Shown: positions 8,291 to 15,425, counted from the stretch's first letter. The stretch: DNA of 19,725 bases from Pseudomonadota bacterium (GCA_021795795.1 JAJYPA010000098.1:1-19725), one strand, 5' to 3'. The notes: generated by a model from the sequence alone, not told the origin. Translations and numbers: made by a program.

Positions 8291-8821
8291 TTACCTAGAA
8301 GTTGTGGCATGATCGACGCCGACAGTAGTTGACCAGTGATTGGCGCAGAACCAGACACATGGTTTACGGTCTCCATCACACCCACTCAGAGCATCGAAGT
8401 GCCATACGGTAGTTGAACTAATGCTCGCTGACAGGGCTTCATTTATTCCCAACACCGCTGGTCGAAGACCCACACAAGCAGTCATTGACACCAGTCGTAT
8501 AGCTGCTCGAAAAGCTACGACTAACTTCTTTGATTCTAGTGTAGACGGCGCCCTTTTTGTAACAGAAGACACGAGAGCCTGGGAATATCTTCCTTTAATA
8601 CTTCTTGATCGAACCACCTCCGACGCTACCTGCAAACACCCCAGGGCGAGGTTGAAAACGAGACGATAGATGGTGTTCATGGCTGCAGTTCCTTGGGCGC
8701 TATCCGAGATTTCGCTCTTGAAGGTAGTGCGTCTACCTCCCCGAGGCGCCAGCGCCAACCCTGAGGCAACTTGTAAGCATGCAATGGCACGGTTGAATAC
8801 CAAGCGGGACACCGCATTCAT
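8291..8821 (-). CDS. Small protein with two tandem ESPR-type extended signal peptides
   Basis: 176 residues. Residues 1-28 (MNAVSRLVFNRAIACLQVAS...) and 48-78 (MNTIYRLVFNLALGCLQVAS...) are two copies of the extended signal peptide region (ESPR) known from the N-termini of type V secreted proteins such as autotransporters and haemagglutinins. Each copy begins with its own ATG preceded by AAGGAA, at 8821 and 8680. After the second copy a hydrophobic stretch near 107-131 (AAIRLVSMTACVGLRPAVLG...EALSA) could be the signal-peptide core. The remaining 45 residues look like no known passenger and end early. Likely a truncated or decayed autotransporter, or a small secreted protein. Translation from either ATG is possible. 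It lies upstream of pgaA on the same strand and is divergent from the large regulator. Confidence 0.6.
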   Translation of the reverse strand: MNAVSRLVFNRAIACLQVASGLALAPRGGRRTTFKSEISDSAQGTAAMNTIYRLVFNLALGCLQVASEVVRSRSIKGRYSQALVSSVTKRAPSTLESKKLVVAFRAAIRLVSMTACVGLRPAVLGINEALSASISSTTVWHFDALSGCDGDRKPCVWFCANHWSTTVGVDHATTSR

Positions 8822-8850
8822 AGTCGATTCCTTTTCGGCAAAAAATTATC

Positions 8851-8894
8851 CAGTTTTTATGAATGTCATCAGCCTGGCATATGCGTAAAAACTG
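8851..8894. repeat. Perfect 9-bp inverted repeat in the divergent intergenic region
   Basis: CAGTTTTTA (8851-8859) and TAAAAACTG (8886-8894) are exact reverse complements separated by 26 bases. They lie between the divergent ESPR gene and the large regulator, on the ESPR side. With this spacing they could be two half-sites of one regulator, possibly the neighbouring winged-helix protein, or a hairpin in the ESPR 5' untranslated region. This is inference. Confidence 0.4.
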
Positions 8895-8951
8895 ATGAAT
8901 TCGACAAGGCTGGGTAATATATTAGCAAAAAACGACAGCCATGAGCGTTAC

Positions 8952-8980
8952 TTGCGCGTTACACAATTTCTCATTATGAT
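8952..8980 (+). promoter_or_regulatory. Sigma-70-type promoter of the large regulator
   Basis: TTGCGC (8952-8957) and TATGAT (8975-8980) are separated by exactly 17 bases, a good match to the consensus. Transcription would start near 8987, giving a leader of about 20 bases before the ATG at 9007. Confidence 0.6.
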
Positions 8981-9006
8981 ACAAACAACTAAACGAGGCG
9001 TTGAAC

Positions 9007-12000
9007 ATGCCACCCATCATGCCTGTCCTCAATATCCAGTTACTGGGCGAAATGAAGCTCTCTCTGGGATCCACAACTCTTCCCATACCCCATCGTATTG
9101 CGCGGCGCCTGCTCGCTTATCTTTCTATTGAAGGGGGCCAACATAAGCGCAGCGATGTGGCCCAGCAAATCTGTCCCCGGCAAAGCCTTGCAGATGCACG
9201 CACCCAACTCCGACAGGCCATGTTTCAAATTGCCAAATGGTATGGGCGTCATCCTTCACCCTTTGTAGAGAACAGAGACCGGGTGGAATGGAAATCCAGC
9301 CATCCCCTCCTCTCGGATGTTCAGCAAATTCAAGCTGCTGATGCGGCATCCTTTGCCAGCCTCGTAGAGGCTATCAATTTGATTCGGGGGCCCCTTCTGG
9401 CGAATGAGGAAACGCAAACCGGTTCGCGCTTTGATCATTGGCTCAAACAGCAAAGACAACGCATGGAGGCCCAATGCACCTTTCTGTTTGAATCCATATT
9501 ACGCAGCAAGGAAGCACAGGACGATTTCAACCTGGCGAAAATCTGGGTGGAACGCTGGATGGAGACGGAGCCTTTGGCAGAAGCGCCAGTGGCTGCCGCG
9601 ATGCACTTATTTACAGCAGCCGGTCGAATTCCCGAAGCTCGCTATATATACCGCTGCCATGAAGAAAGTGTGGTTATCGGAAAGGGGAGAAAACCAACCG
9701 CCGACTTACAATCTCTTTTTGCAGAACTAACGCGGCATGAGAAAGAGAATACTTTAGGCCGGCAGTCGACAAAAAACCATGATTTATCTCATAAAAAATG
9801 GATTACTGTTTTGGCTATCACCGCGCATGGGCAGAAACCCTGTATTTCGTTAGATGAGAAAGTTCGACAGCTTGAGCTTTATTATAACCTGGCCACCAAA
9901 ATGAGCGAAAGTGACCGGGCCTGCGTGCACCTATCCGATGATTCAGACATTGAGATCATCTATGGTTGGAGATCTTCTGGCGAAGATGGTCCCTTGCGGG
10001 CTTTGCGGGCGGCTTTAGCGATGCGGCGGCAGTTATCCGGACAGATTGGCCTCGGAATCCATCATGGTGAGGTCGTATCTCATCGCTTACCCAGACCTAC
10101 AGGCAGCGTGCTGCAAGAAGCGCACCGTCTGGCGCGTGAAAATTATCAGCGTTCCGGCGTACTTTTGAGTGATATGGCTTATCAATTATTACCAGAAGTA
10201 CCTCAACCAGACTCTGCCCCCACTGAAGCCGGGTCATGCCAGCCATCGCACTGGCTGGATACAGAACCTGTAAGGCAGGTAAAAGAGGATACTTTTTGGG
10301 GACGCAGCCAGGAACTTGAGCTCATCCAGAAATGTGCCAGAGAGGTTTTTCACAGTGAAAAAGGACAGGCCGTCTGGATTGTGGGAGACGCAGGCATAGG
10401 GAAAACTCAACTCATCGCCAGGTCCAGCGAAAAAATCCCGCAACATATTCCTGTGGCTCGTTTTTCTTTTCAGTCTATTTATCAGAACACACCACTCTAT
10501 CCACTGGCACAGTTATTTCAGCAATGGCTGGGTATTCTTGAAAAAACTCCTGAAGAAGGACGGCAGCGCGTCATTGATTTGCTGCATAAAGCCCGGGAAG
10601 ATGACCCTGTTCTACAACAACTCTGGCTTTTTTGGCTGGGATTGGAGACGGACGAGCGATCTGCGGAAGCTTTTCAGCATTACCGGCACATTCTGCAAGA
10701 AAGCATTCTGAATATCATCAAAAAATTTCTGCTTTCTGGAACACACGTGACAATCATAGAGGACATGCAATGGGCAGACACAAGCTCTCTAGAGATATTG
10801 CGTAAATTTCTGGAAAGTCTCGCTGATCGACCAATATTAGTTATTATCAGCAGTCGAAATCCCAGTTCAGCCATCCAAGCAAAAAAATGTCATTCTACAA
10901 TTATCCATCTGCATGCATGGGATGAAAAAACAGCCGTTGAATATATCCGTCAGCGCACTCACGCGGCCTTTGATTATGAGACATACCAACTACTTGCTCA
11001 CTGCTCTGGAGGAATACCACTGTATATCGACAGTTTGCTGAGAGCATTTACGATCGATCAACAAACCCACGACAAAAAGAATCTGAATGCGATCATCCAA
11101 AGCTATATCGCACGTAGTGGAGACAATCTGAGGCTGTTACAACGCGCTGCCATTATTCAGGAGTCTTTCAGCCATGCAGATATTGGTAATCTCTGTGATG
11201 ATAGCCGCAACGTCACGTCTTGTTTAGAGGAGCTTGTTCGTCATGGCTTTTTGATCGAACAAAATAATCAATATACTTTTCGCCATGAAATTATTAGGGA
11301 GGCCACCTATTCGACTATCAATGTCCAGGCTTTGTACAAGCTACATAGTCGTTGGGCAGAAGCTCTATTGGGAAAAGGTCACGCTGATCCAGCAACCCTG
11401 GCGCACCATTATATTGCAGCCGGAAAAAAAGAGGCTGCTCTACACTATCTCAGTCAAGCCAGCAGAAAAGCTTTGCTTCTTGGTGCCTATCAGGAAGCGG
11501 CCAGTTATTGCGAAAAAGCCCTACCTTTGCTTAGCCCTGGAATTCCGGAAGAATTTGCGATCAGAACGGATTACTACTTCGCCCTGCGTGTTCTTTTGGG
11601 ATACAGTGCAGCTGCCGTGATTGAAGCTGTGCAGCAACTGGATAATCTATGCATCACACACAATGAAAGCGGCTGGGAATTATTGGGCGCGCGCTTTGGT
11701 CAGTGGATGGCATCCAGTTCCGTGGGCAACATGCTCCTGGGGCTAGAAAAGGCACAAGAATTAGCCAATACACTTTATACCCACATACCCCAGCCTGCCG
11801 TTCAGGCTGTCGCTGATTATACCATTGGCTGGAGTCATTTCTGGCTGGGAGATCTTCAGTGTGCCCGTAAGCATCTTTTGGCGGTCATTCAGAACTGGTC
11901 CGAAATCTGGGCGGCCGAAGTCATGTTTGCCACAGGTGAACGCCCTTTGGAGGCCGCCATGGGTTATCTCGGTTTAATTGATTTGCTGGAAGGAAAAAAA

Positions 12001-12480
12001 ACATCCGGTGTCTCCCGTTTTGAAGCCGCCATCGCGCATCTTTCACCAGAGCAGCATACTAATATGTGGCTCTTCTTGCAGGTGATGTATGCCACCATGG
12101 GACTCTGGCTGAATGACAGCAAACATACGCTACAAAAAACCCCGCAGATTCTTGCAATCAGTCAAAAACATGGATTGTTGATGTGGGAGATTTTTTCCCA
12201 TGCCCTGGTTGCCTGGAGCGAAGGCCGTGAGGGAATCATCCACAGCATTACAGCTATTCATAACCTGCGCAATTATATTCGTCAGGTTGAAAGCGTTTGG
12301 CGTTTTGGAGCGGGCGTACTCTATTTACTCCTGGCTGATCTGGCAGCACGAACGCAACATAATCAGGCTCATGCGATCCTGTACCATAGCAGAAGATATT
12401 TCCGTCAACACGGTGCGCAAGTGTTTTTGCCGACACTGCAGGGTATTTCGAAACTGATAACCTCACCGAGTTCCCGATAA
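9007..12480 (+). CDS. Large BTAD/winged-helix regulator with cyclase-like, AAA-type ATPase and TPR domains
   Basis: 1157 residues. Order of parts: an OmpR-like winged helix (about 5-97, starting VLNIQLLGEMKLSLG); a bacterial transcriptional activation domain (BTAD, about 105-245); a region resembling the class III nucleotide cyclase fold (about 265-395, with IGLGIHHGEVV at 347-357) but without recognisable catalytic aspartates; an ATPase with Walker A GDAGIGKT (460-467) and Walker B VTIIEDMQWAD (581-591); then TPR-like helical repeats to the end. The set fits SARP/AfsR-type and related STAND regulators, where ATP binding and TPR-bound ligand control DNA binding. There is no C-terminal LuxR helix-turn-helix, so the N-terminal winged helix should bind DNA. 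I prefer ATG 9007 over TTG 9001 because GAGG lies 8 bases upstream. The target is unknown; the divergent ESPR gene and pga are candidates. Confidence 0.85.
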   Translation: MPPIMPVLNIQLLGEMKLSLGSTTLPIPHRIARRLLAYLSIEGGQHKRSDVAQQICPRQSLADARTQLRQAMFQIAKWYGRHPSPFVENRDRVEWKSSHPLLSDVQQIQAADAASFASLVEAINLIRGPLLANEETQTGSRFDHWLKQQRQRMEAQCTFLFESILRSKEAQDDFNLAKIWVERWMETEPLAEAPVAAAMHLFTAAGRIPEARYIYRCHEESVVIGKGRKPTADLQSLFAELTRHEKENTLGRQSTKNHDLSHKKWITVLAITAHGQKPCISLDEKVRQLELYYNLATKMSESDRACVHLSDDSDIEIIYGWRSSGEDGPLRALRAALAMRRQLSGQIGLGIHHGEVVSHRLPRPTGSVLQEAHRLARENYQRSGVLLSDMAYQLLPEVPQPDSAPTEAGSCQPSHWLDTEPVRQVKEDTFWGRSQELELIQKCAREVFHSEKGQAVWIVGDAGIGKTQLIARSSEKIPQHIPVARFSFQSIYQNTPLYPLAQLFQQWLGILEKTPEEGRQRVIDLLHKAREDDPVLQQLWLFWLGLETDERSAEAFQHYRHILQESILNIIKKFLLSGTHVTIIEDMQWADTSSLEILRKFLESLADRPILVIISSRNPSSAIQAKKCHSTIIHLHAWDEKTAVEYIRQRTHAAFDYETYQLLAHCSGGIPLYIDSLLRAFTIDQQTHDKKNLNAIIQSYIARSGDNLRLLQRAAIIQESFSHADIGNLCDDSRNVTSCLEELVRHGFLIEQNNQYTFRHEIIREATYSTINVQALYKLHSRWAEALLGKGHADPATLAHHYIAAGKKEAALHYLSQASRKALLLGAYQEAASYCEKALPLLSPGIPEEFAIRTDYYFALRVLLGYSAAAVIEAVQQLDNLCITHNESGWELLGARFGQWMASSSVGNMLLGLEKAQELANTLYTHIPQPAVQAVADYTIGWSHFWLGDLQCARKHLLAVIQNWSEIWAAEVMFATGERPLEAAMGYLGLIDLLEGKKTSGVSRFEAAIAHLSPEQHTNMWLFLQVMYATMGLWLNDSKHTLQKTPQILAISQKHGLLMWEIFSHALVAWSEGREGIIHSITAIHNLRNYIRQVESVWRFGAGVLYLLLADLAARTQHNQAHAILYHSRRYFRQHGAQVFLPTLQGISKLITSPSSR

Positions 12481-12636
12481 CCGTCCTCAATAACACCCAA
12501 AAAATTCGCATAGACACGGTAGAGCGACCGCGATCAACTCGGCGTCGGTCAAGACTGCGGCGGCAACGTCCGCTTGTGTCGGATCGTCACGCACAACTGC
12601 ACGCACAAGGACATTGGTATCGACGGCGATCTTCAT
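12481..12636 (-). pseudogene. Truncated and frameshifted VapC PIN toxin remnant
   Basis: From the ATG at 12636 the minus strand reads MKIAVDTNVLVRAVVRDD and continues through ALPCLCEF, the N-terminal third of a PIN-domain RNase of the VapC type, with the first catalytic aspartate D6. The frame then ends at 12487 as FGCY. Removing one base in the run of six at 12499-12504 restores FWVLLR, the expected family continuation, which runs to about 12481. There the similarity stops against the stop codon of the large regulator. The gene thus has a homopolymer frameshift and lacks its last two thirds, including the other catalytic acids. It marks the left junction of the plasmid-like segment. Confidence 0.72.
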
Positions 12637-12826
12637 TGCCTGCCCAGCCTTGCGCCGCCGCCTCGTTGATTTCTTCGATGGTAGCAACCTTCTGCGTTCT
12701 ACCTGCGAGCAGGCCGACAAATCCTCCTGTTGGTTGAGACAGAATGTACCCTTCTGTCTTGTTGGCACTGATCCCCGCTGGGCGGATGGCCTGATTGTGC
12801 TGGGTTCTCCGCCTGCCGGTTGAGGG
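12587..12826 (-). pseudogene. C-terminal remnant of an AbrB-type antitoxin, partner of the vapC remnant
   Basis: One minus-strand frame, open from 12826 to a TGA at 12587-12589, contains PTGGFVGLLAGRTQKVATIEEINEAAAQGWAG, ending just before the vapC ATG. This resembles the C-terminal tail of AbrB/SpoVT-type antitoxins (from memory, not searched). The upstream DNA-binding half cannot be recognised and a TAG at 12827-12829 closes the frame, so the N-terminus is lost or scrambled. The frame runs over the vapC start instead of stopping at it, another sign of decay. Confidence 0.45.
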
Positions 12827-12845
12827 CTATTTTGAGATATTACGA

Positions 12846-13088
12846 TCACGCCAGCATTTCTTTACGGATCACCCGCCGCAACACTCGTTCCAGTGCCCCA
12901 TCCTGCGCGGACATCTGTTCCCGTAAGGCGGCGTTGATCGCGGTCTGATAATTGCCGCCATGTTCCTGCGCCTGCTTTCTGTACCAGTCCAACACGTCGT
13001 TATCCAACCGAATGGTTACGCGGGTCTTTCCCGGCTCTACGGCGACGGCACCCCGCCGGGCCTGGCTGAAATCATACTCTGCTTTCAT
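12846..13088 (-). CDS. brnA: BrnA-family antitoxin
   Basis: 80 residues, starting MKAEYDFSQARRGAVAVEPGKTRVTIRLDNDVLDWYRKQAQEHGGNYQTAINAALREQM. This is the typical BrnA layout: a short N-terminal toxin-binding arm with a YDFS motif, followed by a ribbon-helix-helix DNA-binding domain. BrnA neutralises the BrnT RNase and represses the operon. Its ATG overlaps the brnT TGA by four bases (ATGA), and AGGAGG lies 12-17 bases upstream. The gene itself looks intact, although its toxin partner is frameshifted. Confidence 0.85.
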   Translation of the reverse strand: MKAEYDFSQARRGAVAVEPGKTRVTIRLDNDVLDWYRKQAQEHGGNYQTAINAALREQMSAQDGALERVLRRVIRKEMLA

Positions 13089-13365
13089 GGGTTCGCACCT
13101 CCTGCATATGCTTTGCGTTCTCCTGGGCTGGCTTTACGGGCGGACTTGAGGCGTATTTCATTTTCACCGCGCTCGGTGTACACCACGATCAGTGCTCGAT
13201 CCAGGAAGTCCCGGCCCATTGTCACCAGACGCTGCCACCTTCGGCATCCACATCCTCCGTGGTCAGGGCGCAGTCATCAAAAAAGACCCCGACGGCATCG
13301 GCAAAGTCCACGCGATGATCGCGCAGGTTGGTTTGCCGCTTTTTGTCGTCCCAGGTGAACTCCAT
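13085..13365 (-). pseudogene. brnT: BrnT-family toxin, single frameshift
   Basis: From ATG 13365 the frame reads MEFTWDDKKRQTNLRDHRVDFADAVGVFFDDCALTTEDVDAEGG and then hits a TGA after SVW. One frame over, without interruption, QRLVTMGRDFLDRALIVVYTERGENEIRLKSARKASPGERKAYAGGANP continues to a TGA that overlaps brnA. Together they make a full-length BrnT RNase (about 93 residues; N-terminal FxWD, central EDxxxE-like acids, SARKAS near the end). The break is a missing base near 13234-13237. Without recoding the product is a 48-residue stub. A sequencing error is possible because both halves are otherwise well preserved. Confidence 0.75.
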
Positions 13366-13375
13366 AACCTACCAT

Positions 13376-13389
13376 TGCACAAATGTACA
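13376..13389. promoter_or_regulatory. Likely BrnA operator upstream of brnT
   Basis: TGCACA and TGTACA, separated by two bases, form a near-perfect dyad about 10 bases upstream of the brnT ATG, where an autorepressing antitoxin would bind. Only position and symmetry support this. Confidence 0.35.
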
Positions 13390-13438
13390 CTAAAGAAAAG
13401 CCGTTGTGTGCGTCCATCACCTTTGGCGCTCGGGTTGG

Positions 13439-13541
13439 TGTCCGTCAAACGATCATTAGTCGGCCATGCCGGACAATGTCCGGGAACGTGCTTGTTTAAT
13501 GGGTTATCGGACATTAAGATAGACGGACGGAATGACGGACA
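13439..13541. promoter_or_regulatory. Resolvase recombination (res) site with two tandem 37-bp subsites
   Basis: Two units of exactly 37 bases, 13439-13475 and 13477-13513, each begin TGTCCG and end CGGACA and are separated by one base. The arm TGTCCGATAACC, read on the minus strand from 13513, matches the known Tn3-family resolvase half-site pattern TGTCYGNTA. A further minus-strand TGTCCGTC arm reads leftward from 13541. The site lies immediately upstream of the resolvase gene, as in Tn3-type systems, so it probably serves both dimer resolution and autoregulation. Confidence 0.65.
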
Positions 13542-13553
13542 AAAGGGACGGTC

Positions 13554-14144
13554 ATGGCACTGATTGGCTATGCGCGGGTATCGACGGCGGAACAGGACAC
13601 CGCCTTACAGACGGATGCGCTACGCAAGGCGGGATGCGAGCGCGTTTTCGAGGATACGGCTTCCGGGGCCAAGTCAGACCGGCCCGGCCTGGCCGCCGCG
13701 CTGGCCTATCTGCGCGACGGCGACGTGCTGGCCGTCTGGCGGTTAGATCGGCTTGGCCGCTCCCTGCCGCACCTGATCGAAACGATAAGCGCGCTGGAAG
13801 CGCGTGGTGTCGGTTTCCGGTCGCTGACCGAAAGCATCGACACCACCACGCCGGGCGGACGGCTCATCTTCCACGTGTTCGGCGCGCTGGGCCAGTTCGA
13901 GCGCGACTTGATCCGCGAGCGCACCAAGGCCGGGTTGAGCGCTGCCGCCGCTCGCGGGCGCAAGGGCGGGCGCAAGCCGGTTATTACTGCAGACAAGCTG
14001 CAACGGGCGCGGGAGCATATCGCCAACGGGCTGAACGTCCGGGAAGCTGCGGCACGGCTCAAGGTGAGCAAGACAGCTCTATACGCCGCGCTGAAATCCA
14101 CCAGTGTGAGCGAGGCCGCCGCGCTGGCGGCCGATGGGGATTGA
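13554..14144 (+). CDS. Serine recombinase, Tn3-type resolvase
   Basis: 196 residues. The N-terminal resolvase fold contains the nucleophile in YARVST (S10) and the arginine-rich active-site motif WRLDRLGRS (62-70). It is followed by the long E-helix (QFERDLIRERTKAGL) and a C-terminal helix-turn-helix (GLNVREAAARLKVSKTALYAAL). Size matches short resolvases rather than large serine integrases. The ATG has AAGGGA upstream. With no transposase nearby and a res-like array in front, its likely job is resolving plasmid multimers. A wholly overlapping frame on the same strand is arginine-rich shadow and is ignored. Confidence 0.92.
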   Translation: MALIGYARVSTAEQDTALQTDALRKAGCERVFEDTASGAKSDRPGLAAALAYLRDGDVLAVWRLDRLGRSLPHLIETISALEARGVGFRSLTESIDTTTPGGRLIFHVFGALGQFERDLIRERTKAGLSAAAARGRKGGRKPVITADKLQRAREHIANGLNVREAAARLKVSKTALYAALKSTSVSEAAALAADGD

Positions 14145-14339
14145 CCGCCAGGAGGAAGGGCCCACTTCCTTGACGACGAAGTCCAGAGCGCCGACCTGCC
14201 GCCGCCATATCAAACGCAGAGCCTGCCCCAAATCCTGGCGGCCATCACCGATGACGAGCTGGCGACCTAACCCGGTGATCTGGCCGACCATGAGCGGGAA
14301 CGGCGGCGCAAGACATAGCGGCTACAAGACGCTTTTAAG
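14145..14339 (+). pseudogene. Decayed small plasmid gene downstream of the resolvase
   Basis: The frame in phase with the resolvase continues past its stop as GRAHFLDDEVQSADLPPPYQTQSLPQILAAITDDELAT, then TAA (14268-14270), PGDLADHERERRRKT, TAG (14316-14318) and RLQDAFKDILLILKEY. Codon use is GC-rich at third positions and the peptide is acidic and orderly, unlike the other frames, so it looks once coding. Two stop codons and no obvious start suggest decay. I do not recognise the family; the call is tentative. Confidence 0.35.
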
Positions 14340-14340
14340 G

Positions 14341-14366
14341 ATATTCTTTTAATATTAAAAGAATAT
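14341..14366. promoter_or_regulatory. 26-bp perfect palindrome, probable operator upstream of parA
   Basis: Half-sites ATATTCTTTTAAT and its exact complement meet without a spacer. It lies about 90 bases upstream of parA. The ATTCT/AGAAT ends recur in the short dyad before repA (15409-15425), so both may be targets of the same ribbon-helix-helix protein. Partition operons are commonly autoregulated this way; the assignment here is inference. Confidence 0.5.
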
Positions 14367-14382
14367 GTAAAAAATGCCCTAA

Positions 14383-14429
14383 CCATATTGACGGCATCTC
14401 GTAGTGACGGCACAATATGGCACTATAAT
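14383..14429 (+). promoter_or_regulatory. parA promoter region with inverted and direct repeats
   Basis: CCATATTG (14383-14390) and CAATATGG (14413-14420) are a perfect inverted repeat. TGACGGCA is repeated at 14389-14396 and 14405-14412. A consensus TATAAT lies at 14424-14429, and TTGACG at 14388-14393 could pair with CACAAT at 14411-14416 (17-base spacing). Which -10 is used is unclear. The layout suggests a repressed promoter for parA-RHH. Confidence 0.45.
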
Positions 14430-14453
14430 TTAATGTTCTTTTGAGGTGCCAAT

Positions 14454-15113
14454 GTGATTATTACCGTAGGCAATACCAAAGGCGGCGTAGGCAAGACGAC
14501 CCTTGCGGTCCAGATCGCCATTGCCCGCGCCCTGGCCGGGCGCGACGTGTGGCTGATCGATGGCGACCGCCAAGGAACCGCCGCCGCCGCCATCGCGGCA
14601 CGGGCCGAAGTTGGCCGCCAGCCAGGCATCGCGTGCGCCCAGTATGCGGACGGCCCGGCCCTGCGCGGCCAGGTGCGGCAGCAGCGGGACAAGTGGCAAG
14701 ACATCATCATCGACGCCGGCGGCCGCGACTCGACCGCACTACGGGCGGCGCTGGTCTTGTCCGATGTGCTGCTGGTGCCGTTTGCGCCGCGTTCCTATGA
14801 CGTGTGGGCGCTGGACGACATGGCCGAGCTGGTCGATGAAGCCCGCAGCGTGCGCGACGGCCTGCACAGCTATGCCGTGATGAACCAGGCCGACCCCGGC
14901 GAGCACTCGGCCGACAACGCCGACGCAGCCGCCGCCGTGGCCGTGGTTCCGCAGTTCGAGTATCTGCCGACCCCCATCCGCCGACGCAAAGCGTTCAGCA
15001 ACGCCGGCGGCGCTGGCCTGGCCGTGGCCGAGCTGACCCCGCGCGACCCGAAAGCGATAGCCGAGATTGATAGTCTCGTTTCATCGCTTTTTAATATCCA
15101 AAAAATCGCGTAA
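14454..15113 (+). CDS. parA: ParA-type partition ATPase
   Basis: 219 residues. The N-terminus MIITVGNTKGGVGKTTLAVQIA carries the deviant Walker A motif with both lysines. IIIDAGGRDS near 84-93 is the Walker A-prime aspartate region. It lacks the N-terminal helix-turn-helix of larger ParA proteins, so it belongs to the short (type Ib) group that pairs with a small ribbon-helix-helix centromere-binding protein. It would bind nucleoid DNA with ATP and move plasmid copies to daughter cells. GTG is the only reasonable start, with GAGG 9 bases upstream. The next gene begins 14 bases after its stop, so they form one operon. Confidence 0.9.
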   Translation: MIITVGNTKGGVGKTTLAVQIAIARALAGRDVWLIDGDRQGTAAAAIAARAEVGRQPGIACAQYADGPALRGQVRQQRDKWQDIIIDAGGRDSTALRAALVLSDVLLVPFAPRSYDVWALDDMAELVDEARSVRDGLHSYAVMNQADPGEHSADNADAAAAVAVVPQFEYLPTPIRRRKAFSNAGGAGLAVAELTPRDPKAIAEIDSLVSSLFNIQKIA

Positions 15114-15127
15114 CAGGAGCTTTTGAA

Positions 15128-15406
15128 ATGGCAATCCAGCGCAAACCCAAGACTACCCTAGCCGCAGCAGCAGCAGCAGAGGATGCTTTCATCCAGGGCG
15201 CACCCGACGCCAAGACCGAGGCCGCTCCGGCCGCCGTCTATGAAAAAGGCATTGCCAAGGGCAACAAACGGCAGATCACCTTGACCATATCGCCCGAGCT
15301 GCTGCGCAAGGTCGATGAAGTCGCCAGCCGCACCGGCCAGGCCCGTGCCGCGATCATCAATATGGCGATTTTCAACGCCCTGGAAGGAAACATTTTCCAG
15401 AGTTAA
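15128..15406 (+). CDS. Small ribbon-helix-helix protein, probable partition partner of ParA
   Basis: 92 residues. A disordered alanine- and lysine-rich N-terminus (1-45) is followed by KRQITLTISPELLRKVDEVASRTGQARAAIINMAIFNALE (47-86), a clear ribbon-helix-helix with strand and two helices. A mobile N-terminal arm with a C-terminal RHH is the plan of ParG-like centromere-binding proteins that stimulate ParA and repress their own operon. Good Shine-Dalgarno AGGAG 8 bases before the ATG. Position after parA and before repA supports the role; I cannot name the subfamily. Confidence 0.75.
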   Translation: MAIQRKPKTTLAAAAAAEDAFIQGAPDAKTEAAPAAVYEKGIAKGNKRQITLTISPELLRKVDEVASRTGQARAAIINMAIFNALEGNIFQS

Positions 15407-15408
15407 AC

Positions 15409-15425
15409 AACATTCTAAGAATGTT
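15409..15425. promoter_or_regulatory. Short inverted repeat before repA, probable operator
   Basis: AACATTC and GAATGTT flank TAA as a perfect 7-bp dyad, just after the RHH gene and about 45 bases upstream of the repA start. Its ATTCT/AGAAT core matches the ends of the larger palindrome upstream of parA. Confidence 0.45.

Noticed and set aside
8161..8385. Minus-strand frame of 74 codons overlapping the ESPR gene end
   Set aside because: No Shine-Dalgarno and no similarity to an autotransporter passenger; kept only as a possible decayed continuation.
13532..14173. 213-codon plus-strand frame over the resolvase
   Set aside because: Arginine-rich sequence in a high-GC gene; the resolvase frame has the catalytic motifs.
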